Shown here: one piece after another, positions 13,093 through 25,700 of the stretch | Layout: each line of letters opens with the position of its first letter | How positions within the stretch are numbered: the stretch's first letter is position 1 | Source of the DNA: Neurospora crassa OR74A | Taxonomy: Eukaryota; Ascomycota; Sordariomycetes; Sordariales; Sordariaceae | Direction of reading: 5' to 3' | NCBI RefSeq assembly: GCF_000182925.2 | Contig: NC_026505.1 | Span: 5,084,001 to 5,148,000 of the forward strand | Length of the DNA: 64,000 nt | Notes under the pieces: model-generated | What the model was told of the DNA's origin: nothing | Databases searched by the model: none | The model's input: only the letters and a program-made list of their open reading frames with translations | Program-made: the position numbers and the translations under genes

Positions 13093-13166
13093 GAGGTAGT
13101 TGGTATAGCGGTCAGTCCATCGCCGGCTATCAGAGAGAGCGTGGTTTCGACCCCGGACGGTGTGCT
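13093..13166 (+). pseudogene. tRNA-Asp-like relic
   Basis: The stretch GTTGGTATAGCGGTCAGT (an A-box/D-arm look) followed about 35 bases later by TTTCGACCCCGGACGG (a B-box/T-arm look) resembles eukaryotic tRNA-Asp. The base triplet at the anticodon position reads CTATCA where tRNA-Asp has CTGTCA, that is ATC in place of GTC. The acceptor, anticodon and T stems do not pair: the T-loop is shifted and the two ends are not complementary. I therefore read it as a decayed tRNA gene, not a working one. The assignment to Asp rests on the similarity of the D and T regions only. Confidence 0.4.
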
Positions 13167-14106
13167 ACTGGATTGCTTCACCCAAACCGACACACATCTT
13201 TTTTGTTTTTTTGAATCTTTTTGCTGCTGCGATTTCCATCCAGCCTGTGTGGCGTTCGCTGGTTGTCATCGCCCAGATGCAACATGCATGATCTTTGGCA
13301 GCGACGGCTTTCGCGTTCGCAATCTGTGGAGTTTCTGGCATATGAAATCAAGTATCAGCGAAAATCTGCAACGCTCTGAATATGCACATTCGACATCAAT
13401 CTATGCAAAAGTCATTGAATGCAAAACACTGCTACTCATGACCGGGAAAGTCACATCGTCGACCTTCGGAAGCAACAGCAGGTTGAATGCTTGAAACCAT
13501 GATAACTTCTTCAGTATACCCAAAGAAGTTGATCTTGCTAGCTCAGGTGCTTCTAATTGGCAGTTAAGTCGAACAATCCCGATGCATTCTTACCAGACGA
13601 CAACCATTCACATACTGTCCTTTTCGTCACTCCTCCGTTTGAGTTATTGCGGCGGTTACTGTTGACTTCTTCAAGGTTTCGTCCAGATCAACAGACACCA
13701 CCTTTCGCGTCACTCACCGGTTACGTTAGCCTCATTTTACCGGCCGAATCGGCCCCCAATTTGACCCCCAACTCAGGTCATCAGCGTCGGACCAGGCTGA
13801 GTCGAGAAGGATTCGAATGAAATATTGATCAGCACCAAGACCCCACGATATCTTCATGCCCAACCCAAAAACGGACCGACAGCGCATCAATAGTGTAGTA
13901 GTCAGACCGACGTTGCGATGGTCTTTTCAAAATGCTGGAGGGAACTGGACTTAAGCTCATTAAACATCAACAAAGGTACCGTCCTTCAACACGGAGTACA
14001 TACGTCTCCCTAACTCATTACGGAAGAGAAGATCAACGGTCTTCATTTCCCCTTCAAAAAAATCAGCCAGCCCATTCCGTTGTGACTCTTTCCAATTGTA
14101 TCTGGG
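13167..14106. other. Gene-poor stretch before the coding relic
   Basis: No gene seen. Short open frames on both strands have no recognisable product. Base composition is ordinary, without the extreme A+T of heavily RIP-mutated repeats. Confidence 0.5.
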
Positions 14107-14420
14107 CTAACATTCCCTCGGAGCATTTCCTCCTCGGAGGTGTAGAAGCAATATTACGAAGGTTAACCAGAAACGTTTGAGCGAGAGCATCCATCGGCTA
14201 TGATGACCGACACCCATGTTGTCAACAACAATAACGTCGTCGTCGGGCAATCTTTGGGTTTCATTCCGCTGCCGATCGTCATAGTCGATGGGGTTCCAGA
14301 ACGGGACGGACCGCTTCAGCACACTTCGTTTCTTCCTCTTTCCAGACCATTTGTCTGATTTAGGATTTGCAATTATACTAACGTGACATTCCAGCCTCTG
14401 TCTTATTTTTCAGACTGGAA
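14107..14420 (-). pseudogene. Degenerate coding remnant, family uncertain
   Basis: On the minus strand about 100 codons stay open with a protein-like composition, including KSDKWSGK, RSVPFWNPIDYDD and, further on, LPDDDVIVVDNMGVGHHSR (about 14260-14200). The last segment recalls either the D-V-x-x-x-D-N-x-x-V-x-H-x-R stretch near the C-terminus of TauD/clavaminate-synthase-like oxygenases, or the D-N catalytic segment of Tc1/mariner-type transposases. Neither fit extends: a stop lies upstream, the frame runs out downstream after a non-family sequence, and no other conserved block of either family was found. It may be a relic of an old gene or DNA transposon, or a chance resemblance. Confidence 0.2.
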
Positions 14421-17400
14421 TACGGGATTTTGAAGCATCTGCATGCTTAGTTCTGGGTGATGTGGGATGGACAGTCGTTGAGTGTCGACGCCCGTTAGTT
14501 TGTGTGTTGAAAGTCTATCACGTTCTCACGTTAGGCAACGGGTTCTTCAGGCATGGTCGAGTTGACGATTGATACTCTTCGCTCAATGCTAACTCCAATG
14601 ACATTATCACATTTCCCGACAGTGGCAGACTAGCAGCCACCCCCTTCACGAGTACTCGAGCCATTGACACTACGCATTTCACACGGCCAACTCACCTCAC
14701 ACAACCTCACGGATACTTTCAACTCCATGTTCACAGAGAGGGCATCAAGTGATGACCCCATCCCCTTAGAATTCAGACTTTGAGCCTCCTGAATCTCACA
14801 AACAAAACCCCGTGATCTATCACCTGCCAGACTCGCTCAGCAACAAACATATGCCGACCTGACACAATACCGAAAAGTTGTTTGCATGTTTGCTACCCAA
14901 GTCCACGGATACTAACACCCACTCCTGACTTCAACTCCAAAACCTAAATCCCTCCCCCCTCTCACAGCCCCCTAACACCCCCATCAGACCCCTATCCAGG
15001 CCCCCCACACGCACATCACATATCACCTACCTAGTTGAGTTGCTCTCCTAAATAAGCCCCCCTGTTCACCACGTCCTATCAAAGAGAGAAGATCAGCTGG
15101 TTCAGGCCGTCTATCGAGATCTTATGCACCTAGATCACAGATCACCCGATATCCCGGGGGAAGCCGGGGATGTACCGGGGGAGACTTGCCGAGTCGGGTA
15201 GGGTAGACCGTGTTTATTGATGCCTACCGGTATGTCAGCCGCGGTCCGGGTTAGCCGACCGAACGGACCGGCTGAGGAGAGATGGTGTTTGCTCGACCCT
15301 GAGAGTCAAATCCTCGTTAGTGAGTTAGCGATTACTATGTAGGTAGCTAGACTAGTAGATGGGTTAAACTACACAGTGACTAGACTAGCTAGCTGAGCCC
15401 CAATTCAGCTCATGCACGGGATGTGTATCATGTATCCCCTCCATCCCCCCTCATCTCATAGATAAATGATAGATCGACTATCTATCTCGGCATCATGATC
15501 CGCGCATATCAGATGCATGCCTGACTTTACGATTTTCGCCCCGTATTGTGTTTCCAGGATCCTGCCAGGCACCACCCAAGCAGATGGTTATCACTTTTTT
15601 CCTTCGCTGATACACTAGATAGGTCAAGGTAGCTACTGCATTGCAATGCTTTTTATACGAGAACTACTACTGGATACACGACATATTACCTGCATATGTC
15701 AACACAGCCATATGTACATGTGTATGCGTGAAACTTGTGCGTGAAACTACAGCACAGCGCAGCACAGTACCAATGTACATCATCACCAAGCCAGCATAGT
15801 GCCTGAACTTGTGATATCTAGATATAAGTAAGAAAATAGGTAAAGATAATAGTTTAAAAAGACTTAAAAAGCTAGGGATGGACGGCACTTGATCCCCATC
15901 CAAACGAGGGAAAGCGGGGGCCGGCAAGTGACATCCGGAACAGCGGGCGGCGTCGTCGAGTCAAATCGGGTCATCGGACGGGGGAAAGTACCTCCATGTT
16001 TGTATACGAGCGGAGAACCGGATGGAATAGAAGTAACTGGCTGAATGAGACAGTTAGAAAATCCGTTTGGAGGCAAAAGGATTTGGGAAACACTGGCTTG
16101 TCTGGGCAGGAGGGGAGGAGGTGGAGGAGGAGGAGGGAACGAAGAGGGGAAAGGTCAAGTTTGGTATCAAAGATGTTTGCTTTTCGCTTCGTTTGTTCGC
16201 TCGCTCACTCGCTCGTTCGCTCGTTTGGTCGTTCGCCGTTGCATGTGTCTGACTGACATGAATGGCAGATAGTCAGCCTTGTTCCAAAACACTTTCCACA
16301 GTGCTGTTAAGCAGATATGGGAGAAGTGACTGAGTAATAGTAAGCACGGTGCTTGCAAATGCATTTGTATCAGAAAGAAAAAATATGTTAGGTGTGTGCG
16401 CGTGCTCGCATTTCCAATATTCCACTGCCACTTTTCAACTATCACTTACATATTGATTGATAATGAATCTCAAACCAGACCTAGTTGAATGCTGGAAATG
16501 GACGAATGAATGAGATGTTGTTTGTCGTTCGCACACCTTTGTGTGGGTTTCCCCGTTTTCAGCTCGCCCATATCTTCCCCGTCTTGGCAATGCTCCAACT
16601 TTAACCTACTTCGCAGCACATTTTAGCCAAACGTACGTAATTTTTACACAGTAAACTATTTTCATTGTGTTTAAACAGACAAAAGGAGGGGTGGAAATGA
16701 CGTGAGACATCAAACTAGTGAAATAACCTTGCATCTATCTTGTGCGCATGTAACGCGGGCAGGTAGGTAGGTAGGATGTTTGTAAAAAGGCCTGTCCCTG
16801 CCTGCATATACATGTACATACCGCGTACATATGTCGATTTGACAAGCTGAGAAAAGCAAAGAGACTTTACCACCTACATGGAACTAGGTAAGAAAGACAT
16901 TATCCACCTACATGGGAGTAAAGGTAAGGTACCCTACCTGCCCATCGCACCAACCATCAGGAACTGTAAAGCCAAGCAAAAATCCTAAAAACGGGAACCT
17001 GGAAAAAGAAACAAGTTCCCCTTTCTTATCATTCGAGTCCAAGGGTTTCCCTGGTTCCAAGATACCAAGCTCAATCAGTCAGTTCACTGTGGTTGAGTCT
17101 TTGGGCCAGGACCCTGAAAATCGATTTTGGCTAGATTTTGTGAAGGGACTCTACCCATGATTCAAAACTCCAGGTTTTCTCTGGACGATTGAATGGATAA
17201 TCGAGGCGATGGCGATATGTAGGGAATCCCCCTTTTGCCTCAGTCGCACCACTTTCGATGTCTTGACACACTTCATCACTCCTGTTTTTCCTCATAAAGT
17301 GATTTGATGAGTTCATATTTTGACATGTCTCACCTGCTCACGTTACCACATGGAACTAGACGAGAAGTATCTACACTAATAGTAGCCCTGGTGCCGAGAA

Positions 17401-17509
17401 CCTGGAATAGCGAAATCCAAAGCCCCCCAATCCCTACGCCCGCTTGTCGTCGCCTCATCTTGCTTGTTTCTCTTCGCTTTTTCTTACCCACATTGCCCCC
17501 AAACTTAGA

Positions 17510-17528
17510 CACACACACACACACACAC
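17510..17528. repeat. (CA)n microsatellite
   Basis: About nine CA units in the gene-poor region. No associated gene is visible. Confidence 0.85.
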
Positions 17529-19678
17529 GTGGGGAATATGTTGTGCTTGGGCGGGAGTGGAGAGTCAGGAGAGTCCGAAGGACCGCAGATGGAATTCGGA
17601 GTTTATTTTTCCTGTATCTATCTAGGGGTATCGGAATATCTGAAGCTGAAACACTGCGCGCTGATTCCGCTGTATGTTACCGATGTAAGTCTTATGCAAT
17701 CAGGGGTCCTTTCTTCTTAGTCTCTCTAGAGGTGGATATGTCTCTGGCGTCAGTGATGTCCGCTTCAATTGCTAATTCGAGCCGCACAGGAAACTCACCC
17801 ACGTTCGTCCTGTTACATGTACCTGTTCTCAGTCAAGTTCTCCTCGTAGCCCGTGAATCCCATAGTCTCCCGAGGCGTTGCCACAGCAGCTGGACTGGGG
17901 AAACAGGCCAAAAGAAACTACTGATTCGTGCTGGATCCGACTTTCCTATGCCGGATGTCCTGTCATTCATCACCAATGTCACGCATCAGTATCACGCCTC
18001 CTGGGCCAAGCGGAAATTGACGCAAAAGGCAAATTGGCCCCAAGCAGTCAAAGTCCATCCAACTACAGCCCTCCTAGGACAGAGAAATTGGGTCGTGGGC
18101 GAGCCTACGAGACGCCAGTCTGCGTGTACACTAGTGGCTTCAGGGGTTCCCGATATTACTTAGCCAGTTGTCGTGATCCAAATACCTGGTTAAGTGTGTT
18201 CGCTGTCCCCGTCCTATTCTTACCTCTAATTGTCTTTTGTTGCTTCTTTTTGTCTTGTCTTCCACATCAAATGGTCACTAGGTACTTGGCTTTCGGTCAC
18301 CTACTGGAAGAGAGTGATTCCGGAGGCATTCAGCGGGACTAGGGTTTGGGAAGGGTTGTCGCCAAGCCGAGCGGAGCGAGCGCAGAGTGGATGGTCGGAT
18401 AAAATAAGATCAACAGCGGCACGGGACGGAGACGGACGGGTGTCGCCACTGGGCGATACGAGTTAGATTAAGCTTGTGTTGTAGTGGGAATGGGAATTTG
18501 TGTTTGGATTGGGTGTTGTCTGATGTGCTACGCTACGCAGTAGATCTGATGGAGATGGGAAATGAAACGGAGAGGGAAAAAGAAAAAAAAAAAAGAAGAA
18601 AAAAAAAACAGTGTGGACAAGCCCGCTAATGTTGAGCGGAAGTGGAGAAACAGAAGGATAGAAAATCGTGTTTCAACGATAGAGCCTCATTCGAAGGTTT
18701 TTTTTTTTCGACATCCCTGACAGGTACAGATCGGCCATTTTGCGCTTGTTGGGTTTGGTTTCTCTCGTGAAACTTTGGTGATGGGTTGGAGATGAAGAAC
18801 TTGGATAGAGGATGATCGCGAAAGGAGCATGGAAGGGGCGGTGAGTCTGTCTCTCCCAAGCTCTTCTTCATGTCAGTCACTGATTACTTCTTCTTTTGAT
18901 GATTCCTTAGGTACCTTTGCTTTCATCGTCCACCCCAAGAGCGCCCCAGCGATTAATAAACCTGCAACTATCCGTCGAGGAGACTGACTGCGCGCATCAA
19001 CTGGAGTCTTGGCCTCCAAATGATCACACAGATCTTCTCCCCCTTCACATATTATCTCGATAGATCGATGCGACTTCCGGATGCCAGACCCCTTTTTGAG
19101 GTAAACATCAAGCAGTGGCTGGTCAGCCGCGCGCCAGTCGTTCAATTGAGGCGTCAGGTCGCAAGAAGGGGTCTGGTCCCGCAACCGACGAGTAACGAAT
19201 CCATGTTAGGAAAAGGTCTCCTTGTGGCTCTCTATCCGAGCCAGTCGATTTGAAAGGCTGGAAACCGAAATTGAGGAGGCAAAATATGTAAACCCTCTCC
19301 AGTGTCTATATTGCTACTGGGTGATAAAACTTTCCGTCACTGCCGTAGAGGAAATGGCGAGTGACAAGATTAGTATTAACACGACGGGAGAATGGCCGAC
19401 AAAGTCGGCACCGGCCCAGGCCAAGCTTTTCAGCTACGTAGGTAGGCTAGAGTTTTGTTATGGCGGCTACGGCGGCGAGATTGGACAAAAAATTACACAC
19501 ACAGGAACATAGGTAGGTTATCGATCCGGCCAACGAGCCCTCAAAGGTCGGGTGAGGCTGGTAGGAAGGCCATTGGCGTCGAGATGTAGGTACGGAGCGG
19601 CTCAGCCCCAACCGATGCATCGAAAGCGGCGACGTCCCATATACGATGCCGTGTCTTTTTTTTGAGATGGACGCCCGC

Positions 19679-19681
<3 letters not shown>

Positions 19682-19718
<37 letters not shown>
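19682..19718. repeat. T37 homopolymer
   Basis: An uninterrupted run of 37 T. No direct repeats were found flanking it, so it gives no sign of being the tail of an inserted element. Its exact length in an assembly is uncertain by nature. Confidence 0.9.
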
Positions 19719-19720
<2 letters not shown>

Positions 19721-22700
19721 GTTCGTCTTTCGACATCGTTTGGGAGCTCTCGAAGACCTTGTAACGAGCTGTCGTGTCCACCTTGCCGTCCGTGTACAAC
19801 AGCGCACCGCACTACCGTGCAAGTAATGTGATATCTCATGTAAGCGAGCACCAAGCCGAATCCATCTCTATAGACGCTTCTCTTCCCAAAACAGGACAAT
19901 AGAGACGGGTGCGTACAGATGGATAACTTGACGTGGGGACGATGGGGTGATGGAGGCTGAAAGGCGCAGTTGTATACAACAGTACCTACCCGTACCTCCT
20001 TTCTCACCCCCCACATAAGGTAGCTTGCCAGATTTGTGATCAAGCCTCATGAATGGGGGAAAATGTTTGGGTGACAGCCCTTTTGCGGGCGTGGGTGTAA
20101 ACTGCTGTCGATGATGCCATAACCAAGTCGCTACCATTCACGATTTTCGTTGCTGCCATTTTTGCATGGCATCGATGGCTTGATAAACTGATTAAGTGAA
20201 TCTTCCTTTTTGGTCAGATGTCTGATGATTTGTTGGATTCGCTCAGCTTGCTGGTATTCCTTCCACTAATAATCCTTGCGAGGATCCAAACACAGAGTTG
20301 CAGTTTGTACAGCTGTCGTGGATGCGGGATCCCCGTCACAATTGGATCTTGCAGATATCTGCTCAGCCAAGATCCGACGGCCTCGTCATGGCGACCTGCC
20401 GACGTATGATTCGGGATGATATGTTGATATATTTGGCAGTCAAGTTAGTCTCAAAGTCGCTTGTCGTAGAGCGATTGTGTTTCCTTCCGATGGTTGGTTG
20501 CGATACGAAAGGCTTTGAAGGTCGCACACTAGGCGCCGTGAAGGAGAGTGCCTCAACCCCTTCCTCGCTCTCGATTTTGGCACCACTCCAGGTCTCTTCC
20601 AGTTCGTCACCATTCCGCCCCGCATCGACGTCATTAGATTTCTCGGGCTAGTTGGTTCCTGCACCAAAGGAGCTGGAGGTTGATTGTGAGAACTGAGGGC
20701 AACATGCACTCCGTACGTAATGCCATGCCATGCCCAGCTTTTAATAACACCATTGGGTGCTGCCATTGATTCTATCCACACTTCCCACACCGTCTGCCAG
20801 TAAAATTGCCGAATATGGGCACGCATTTCCAGCTCCGCGATCATGGAGCGGCCCTCTCCCGTCGTCCCTTGTCCCATCCCGTGTGCCCTTGGAGGGAAAT
20901 CCATGCACAAATGGAAGCTGCTTGTCAATACGTACATAGTAGTGTACAATGATCTGCTGCACTTTTACTTAGCGTTGAAGCTAGCATGGCTTAGCCCGCT
21001 GTTACCTTTATGCGAGTTGATGTAATGGAGCTAGGAGCGTACATGTTGAGTCCTACCCAAACGGCCATCTTTCTCGCGGGCGAGGCGTACGCACACGGAC
21101 AAATCAGGGGAGTGGAAAGTTGATAGATATTTTAGGAAGCTGGAAAAATAATGATAGAAACAGACATTTTTTGGCGAATGTGAGGTTTTAGGGATACTGT
21201 AGCATTGGTTTTTGCATGCATCCGGAACGGAGAGTCTGATTACTCCCTTCTCATAATGTTAAGCCGACCGATCAGTCGACATTTCACACGAATTGTTGCA
21301 ATGACCCTTCGCCAACATCCGGGTTGCCGGGAGAGGAGTGGAAATCTTAGCACGGAAATGACAACTGATGTAGTGTTTGCGGCAAGAGGTAGATCGGGTT
21401 CGATCTCCAGATCAGGAGGATGGCCCTCCCCATCGACGATTTCCGATCCGGGTGACTGATGTGATTCGCTACAGAAGCGATCCCATCCTAAGTTCATCTG
21501 TCAAATGTGAACATTATGTTGATTGAATATTGTGGCATGACTGACAACTATCATGAACTTGGGCAATCCATGGTGATGTTTGATGGTTTGGGGGCTCTTC
21601 TTGAAGCGCCATGGTGTGAATCACTGTTGTGAAAGGAAAGCTTGGCTAGCCGCACAAAATCAATCCATCATGTTGTTGACTGTAATGACCCGTTGAACTA
21701 ATGGGAAACAGGCAATGATAGCGAGACTGCTTCGTACTCGGTCGGTCTAAAAGCATTCACCACAACCGACGTTGACACAGAGTCCGCTTGAAACCGACAA
21801 AACGTGTTTGAAGTGATGCGGTATTGAGCTTAGCGAGCTTTGCAGGTGAGCTGGTCGTCCTATAGCAAATGGTGCGTATCTGTAGTGTACCTGATTGAGG
21901 ACTTGCACTGCACAAAACGACCTGAAACACACGTGTAGAATCCATGTCATGCCATTGACTCTCACGTCATCAACGTGTTCTAGACCCCAGATCGACAATT
22001 AGTTCCTTGTTGGAGCGTGTGCTACCGACCGTTGCTTCCAGAGTTGTCTAGTGTAGTCCACTGGCCTGTGTTGAGAATAAGGAATGGTGGATGATCTCTC
22101 CCGTCAAACAGCAAAGATGCACGTTGGGCCACCAGACGGCTGTTCGAATGTGTTTCGCAGCGGGGCTCCCAAGTTTGCAATATCTGCTTCATATTGTAGG
22201 TACACTTCCAGCACAACCTCTCCAAGTCTACATGAGGAGATGGAGTCATTGTGTAAGCTCATGCCCTTAGACGTCATGTTGTGACCAGCCTCGGGAGAGC
22301 TCCGATAGGGAACCCAGCTATCACTCTCTGTGACAGGAAGTTCGCGGCACCGCTCAAATATTGACAAAAAACCAGGCGACAATCAAATTATGGATGTCGG
22401 GTTCGTCCAGCCAACTCAATTGCATTTTGGCCTAGCGGTATCGTGTGGACGAAGAATCCGGTGCCTGGTGAATCGTGGTCCCTTTCATGCGGCCCCGTGC
22501 CGGATGCGCTGTGTAACCGGGCCGGAAGGACGCTTTGGGGGCCAGGAGAGAGTAACGATAGTGACCTGGTGCCTCTCTGTCGTCGTAATACAACAGAGGC
22601 TCAAAGTAGGCGTGATGTTCCGTGTCATCTGTACCGACTTTCTGGTTCTTTCGATGGCAGTTTTTGTTACTGTGTAGGACGCAACAAAACTGATGACGAT

Positions 22701-25700
22701 TGCCTGGAAAGATAATGAGATAATCTTGTCATGGCCGGATGATTACAAGCTGGAACAGGGCACCAGAGTACAGCCCTGAGTAAGTGCACTGAAGCATCAC
22801 GATTCGGACGTTCCTCCGTGTCTGTTCTTGTTGTTTCTTGGTTCAACTTGTGAAGTACAAGTTACCCCCAAGCTGGGAAAGGCGGGATCGCCCATTAACC
22901 AGATCACTGGAACGAGAACCGACAGGGCTTCAATGACGACAAGGGTCGGAAGCAAGAGCGAGAAGCAGCCGATGCTTGAAATGGGTGTAGTCCTGAAGGG
23001 TTAGTCTGGGGTATGTATTGACCACCATGTAACAGGGCTGGTGGTCTCGTGATTGACGAGGTATTATTTGTAGGAAAGGGGGTTTGAAGGGGGGCTCATG
23101 GGGGCCATCTGCTCGCTGCCAGGGGTCAACGTTACAATTTTTTTTTACAAGTTTGCCAAGGCTGGGGGTGATCAATTTGCTTCCCCGGTGGTGGTACGCC
23201 ACAAACCGATACGCTAGGGAACAAGTTCGTCCGACTTAAATGAAGGCCTTGCTCCCCAAACACGGAACGAGCAGTTTCCGGCCGTTGGGGCAGCCGTTGA
23301 CAACAACAGTTAATAACCGCAGCAACATTAACGTCCTCAATACGTAATCGATGGAAATAGCAGTGAACGTAGCCAGGAAACATGTCCATCATTATCCTCA
23401 TCTGAACAACAGCCGTAGAGAAATCACATAAGGTCATGAGCGAGAGTTGACCGAACCTGGACCTTGAATTTCAAGACATTATATAGTCATACATGTCGTT
23501 GTGCCATGTGGCCGTCGGAATTCCACCGGTCCGCAAGTTGAATCATCAGGCGCCGGGCCGGCGTGTACCTTGGCCTAGGTCAGAGTGCTCCAGCCTGCCA
23601 GGTGCCGGCTGGGGGCCAGTTGGTCTAAGGTGCGTCACCGTCGTGTACCAACGGAAGCAAACAAGCGTGAAAGGGCAAGAGTTGCGATTCGCTGGGAACA
23701 AGCCGGCGCTGGCAGGGCACGGGTGAACCACTGCAGCGGATCGATGAAAAAAGGCGCCATGCACGACCTGCCGCTGCAAGCTTGCGATTCTCATAGGTTG
23801 ACGACGACCACGTACCCGGATGACCAGATGGCGCTATGCTGTGTTGGGAGTAAATAGCCTGAGGGCCAGAGACAAACTGGGATCAGGCTGCATTTTTTTC
23901 TGTCTTTACGTCTGGGGGCACTGGGCACTCCAAATGGTGGGGGACTTGTACACAGTAGCCAGATCGTAGGCTGGGGATTGAACGCCCTGTTACCGCGGTA
24001 CTGCATTGGGAACAGACTTGACAGTTCGCCGGGGTGGGCGTAGGGTTGGTAGGCGTCAAGTTTGGATGTACAGTCCAGCCCTAGGAGCGAGACGGCGGTA
24101 TGAATTCCCGTCGGGTGCTTTTACCTTATCCAGAAAGAGGCGTTTGCAAAAGACCCCAACCGGGAGAGCATCTCGGCGAGGGTATGGGTATCACCCTTCA
24201 AGGGATGTTCTAGTCCATCCAGATCTGGTGTGCGAGACTGCAGGATCGGGTTTCTCCTCAGACAGCGGTACCGAACGGTAGTGCCGCGTTACCAGCACGG
24301 ACGGGCAGGGTGCCGTGGTTGACACACCACACCGCGGGACGCTGGCACTGACAGTGACACTGACATGTTGACACCAACGGGATAAACGACACCGACACTC
24401 ACTGCGCTGTGTATGAGAACTGACAAGTCATTTTCCTGGATAGCGCCAAAATTTCACCCTGAAACCGAAGGCTGAAGCGATCCCTACGGTGGATGCCCAA
24501 CAAATCTCCCCAAGCTGCTGGGCGCTGCTGGGCCATTTAGCGTTGTACGGATCGACTGCGATGTAGGGATGCCTGGGAATTGGTTTCGTTATCTCCGCCA
24601 TGGCATCGCCGTCGGCATCGTATCAGAACGTCCCCTTTGAGCTGGGCCTAGGCCTGGTGCATATGTGAGAGGGAGGCCAACGGGTGATGTGCGCTGCCCT
24701 GGACCCTTAACGTCGAGTGTTGAGAAGTGCGGTGGAAAGTCTGGGGATACCGCTTCTACATGTGTAAGAGATATCCTCTTTTATTAGGGGAAAGTGACAG
24801 CTAATGCGGCCAGTTTCGCCCGCTCTTGGCTGCCTACATATGCATATCTTATCGGGATTCGCTCATAATCCTAGCATCATCCACGAAGCATACGTATCTA
24901 TTACCCTGAATGCGTAGTTGCGGTACTAATGATAACCATGCTCTTATTAGCAGATAGGGAGTTGAGCAACGGGTCCAAGATGCTGTGCCGTAGAGGTCTG
25001 TAAGTAGTTCAATTTGGAGAGCCTGGTAGAGGAAATAATCTAGATAGTGTATGACAGACTGCTGCAGTGCTGTTTGTGTGATGAACTTGGAGCACCGTGT
25101 TTGCTGCTGGGTTCGCGACTTGGTCTAGAATTCTGAAGCTTGGATCAAGGGTTTGTGTCTTAGATTCGAACGCCGAGCGAGGAATGGTTGTGTAACGAAC
25201 ACTACTAGAGGTAGGTATCTAAGCTTAACAATGGGATCTCTGAAAATCCCATCTTGAAAATTCCCCTGTTATGGATGTTTTGATCGTGGTTTCCACCAAA
25301 ATCTACGGAAGGGTTGAGACTTCCTCCACAGTGGAGCAATTCAGTGGGTTGACTAAATTCGCGTAAAGTCTCCGGAGGGAAAGGTCCATCCAGTTTTGGA
25401 GTGCCAAAAGTGCCAGGAGTGCACCTTAGGTACCTATCCTTCCAACGTGCGAACTTGGTACCTAACGAATCGAAGCCGTTCCTTCTCCATCGTCCGCATT
25501 AATGGAGTGGTAAACTGTGGATCCCCGGGAGCCTTCCGGAACAGCATGCCATGTGCATGCGTGGAGCTGAAGCCGGAGGCTCACCCCGTTGCTAGGTACC
25601 GCAGTACTCCGTACCTGCTACAGACGTAATAGGTTGCGGCGGGGTCATTCTCGCTGATATTCCAGTTTGTACCTAGTGCACACCACCCCCCACGCGCACT

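Noticed and set aside
18340-18480. G/C-rich stretch considered as a dispersed 5S rRNA gene
   Set aside because: It does not match the Neurospora 5S sequence as I remember it on either strand; no 5S gene was found in the window.
20351-20362. Perfect 12-bp palindrome GCAGATATCTGC
   Set aside because: About 16 palindromes of this length are expected by chance in 64 kb.
21380-21420. GGTTCGATCTC word resembling a tRNA B box
   Set aside because: No A box or cloverleaf can be formed upstream.
22104-22382. 92-codon minus-strand frame
   Set aside because: No ATG at its start, no family match, and no splice partners visible.
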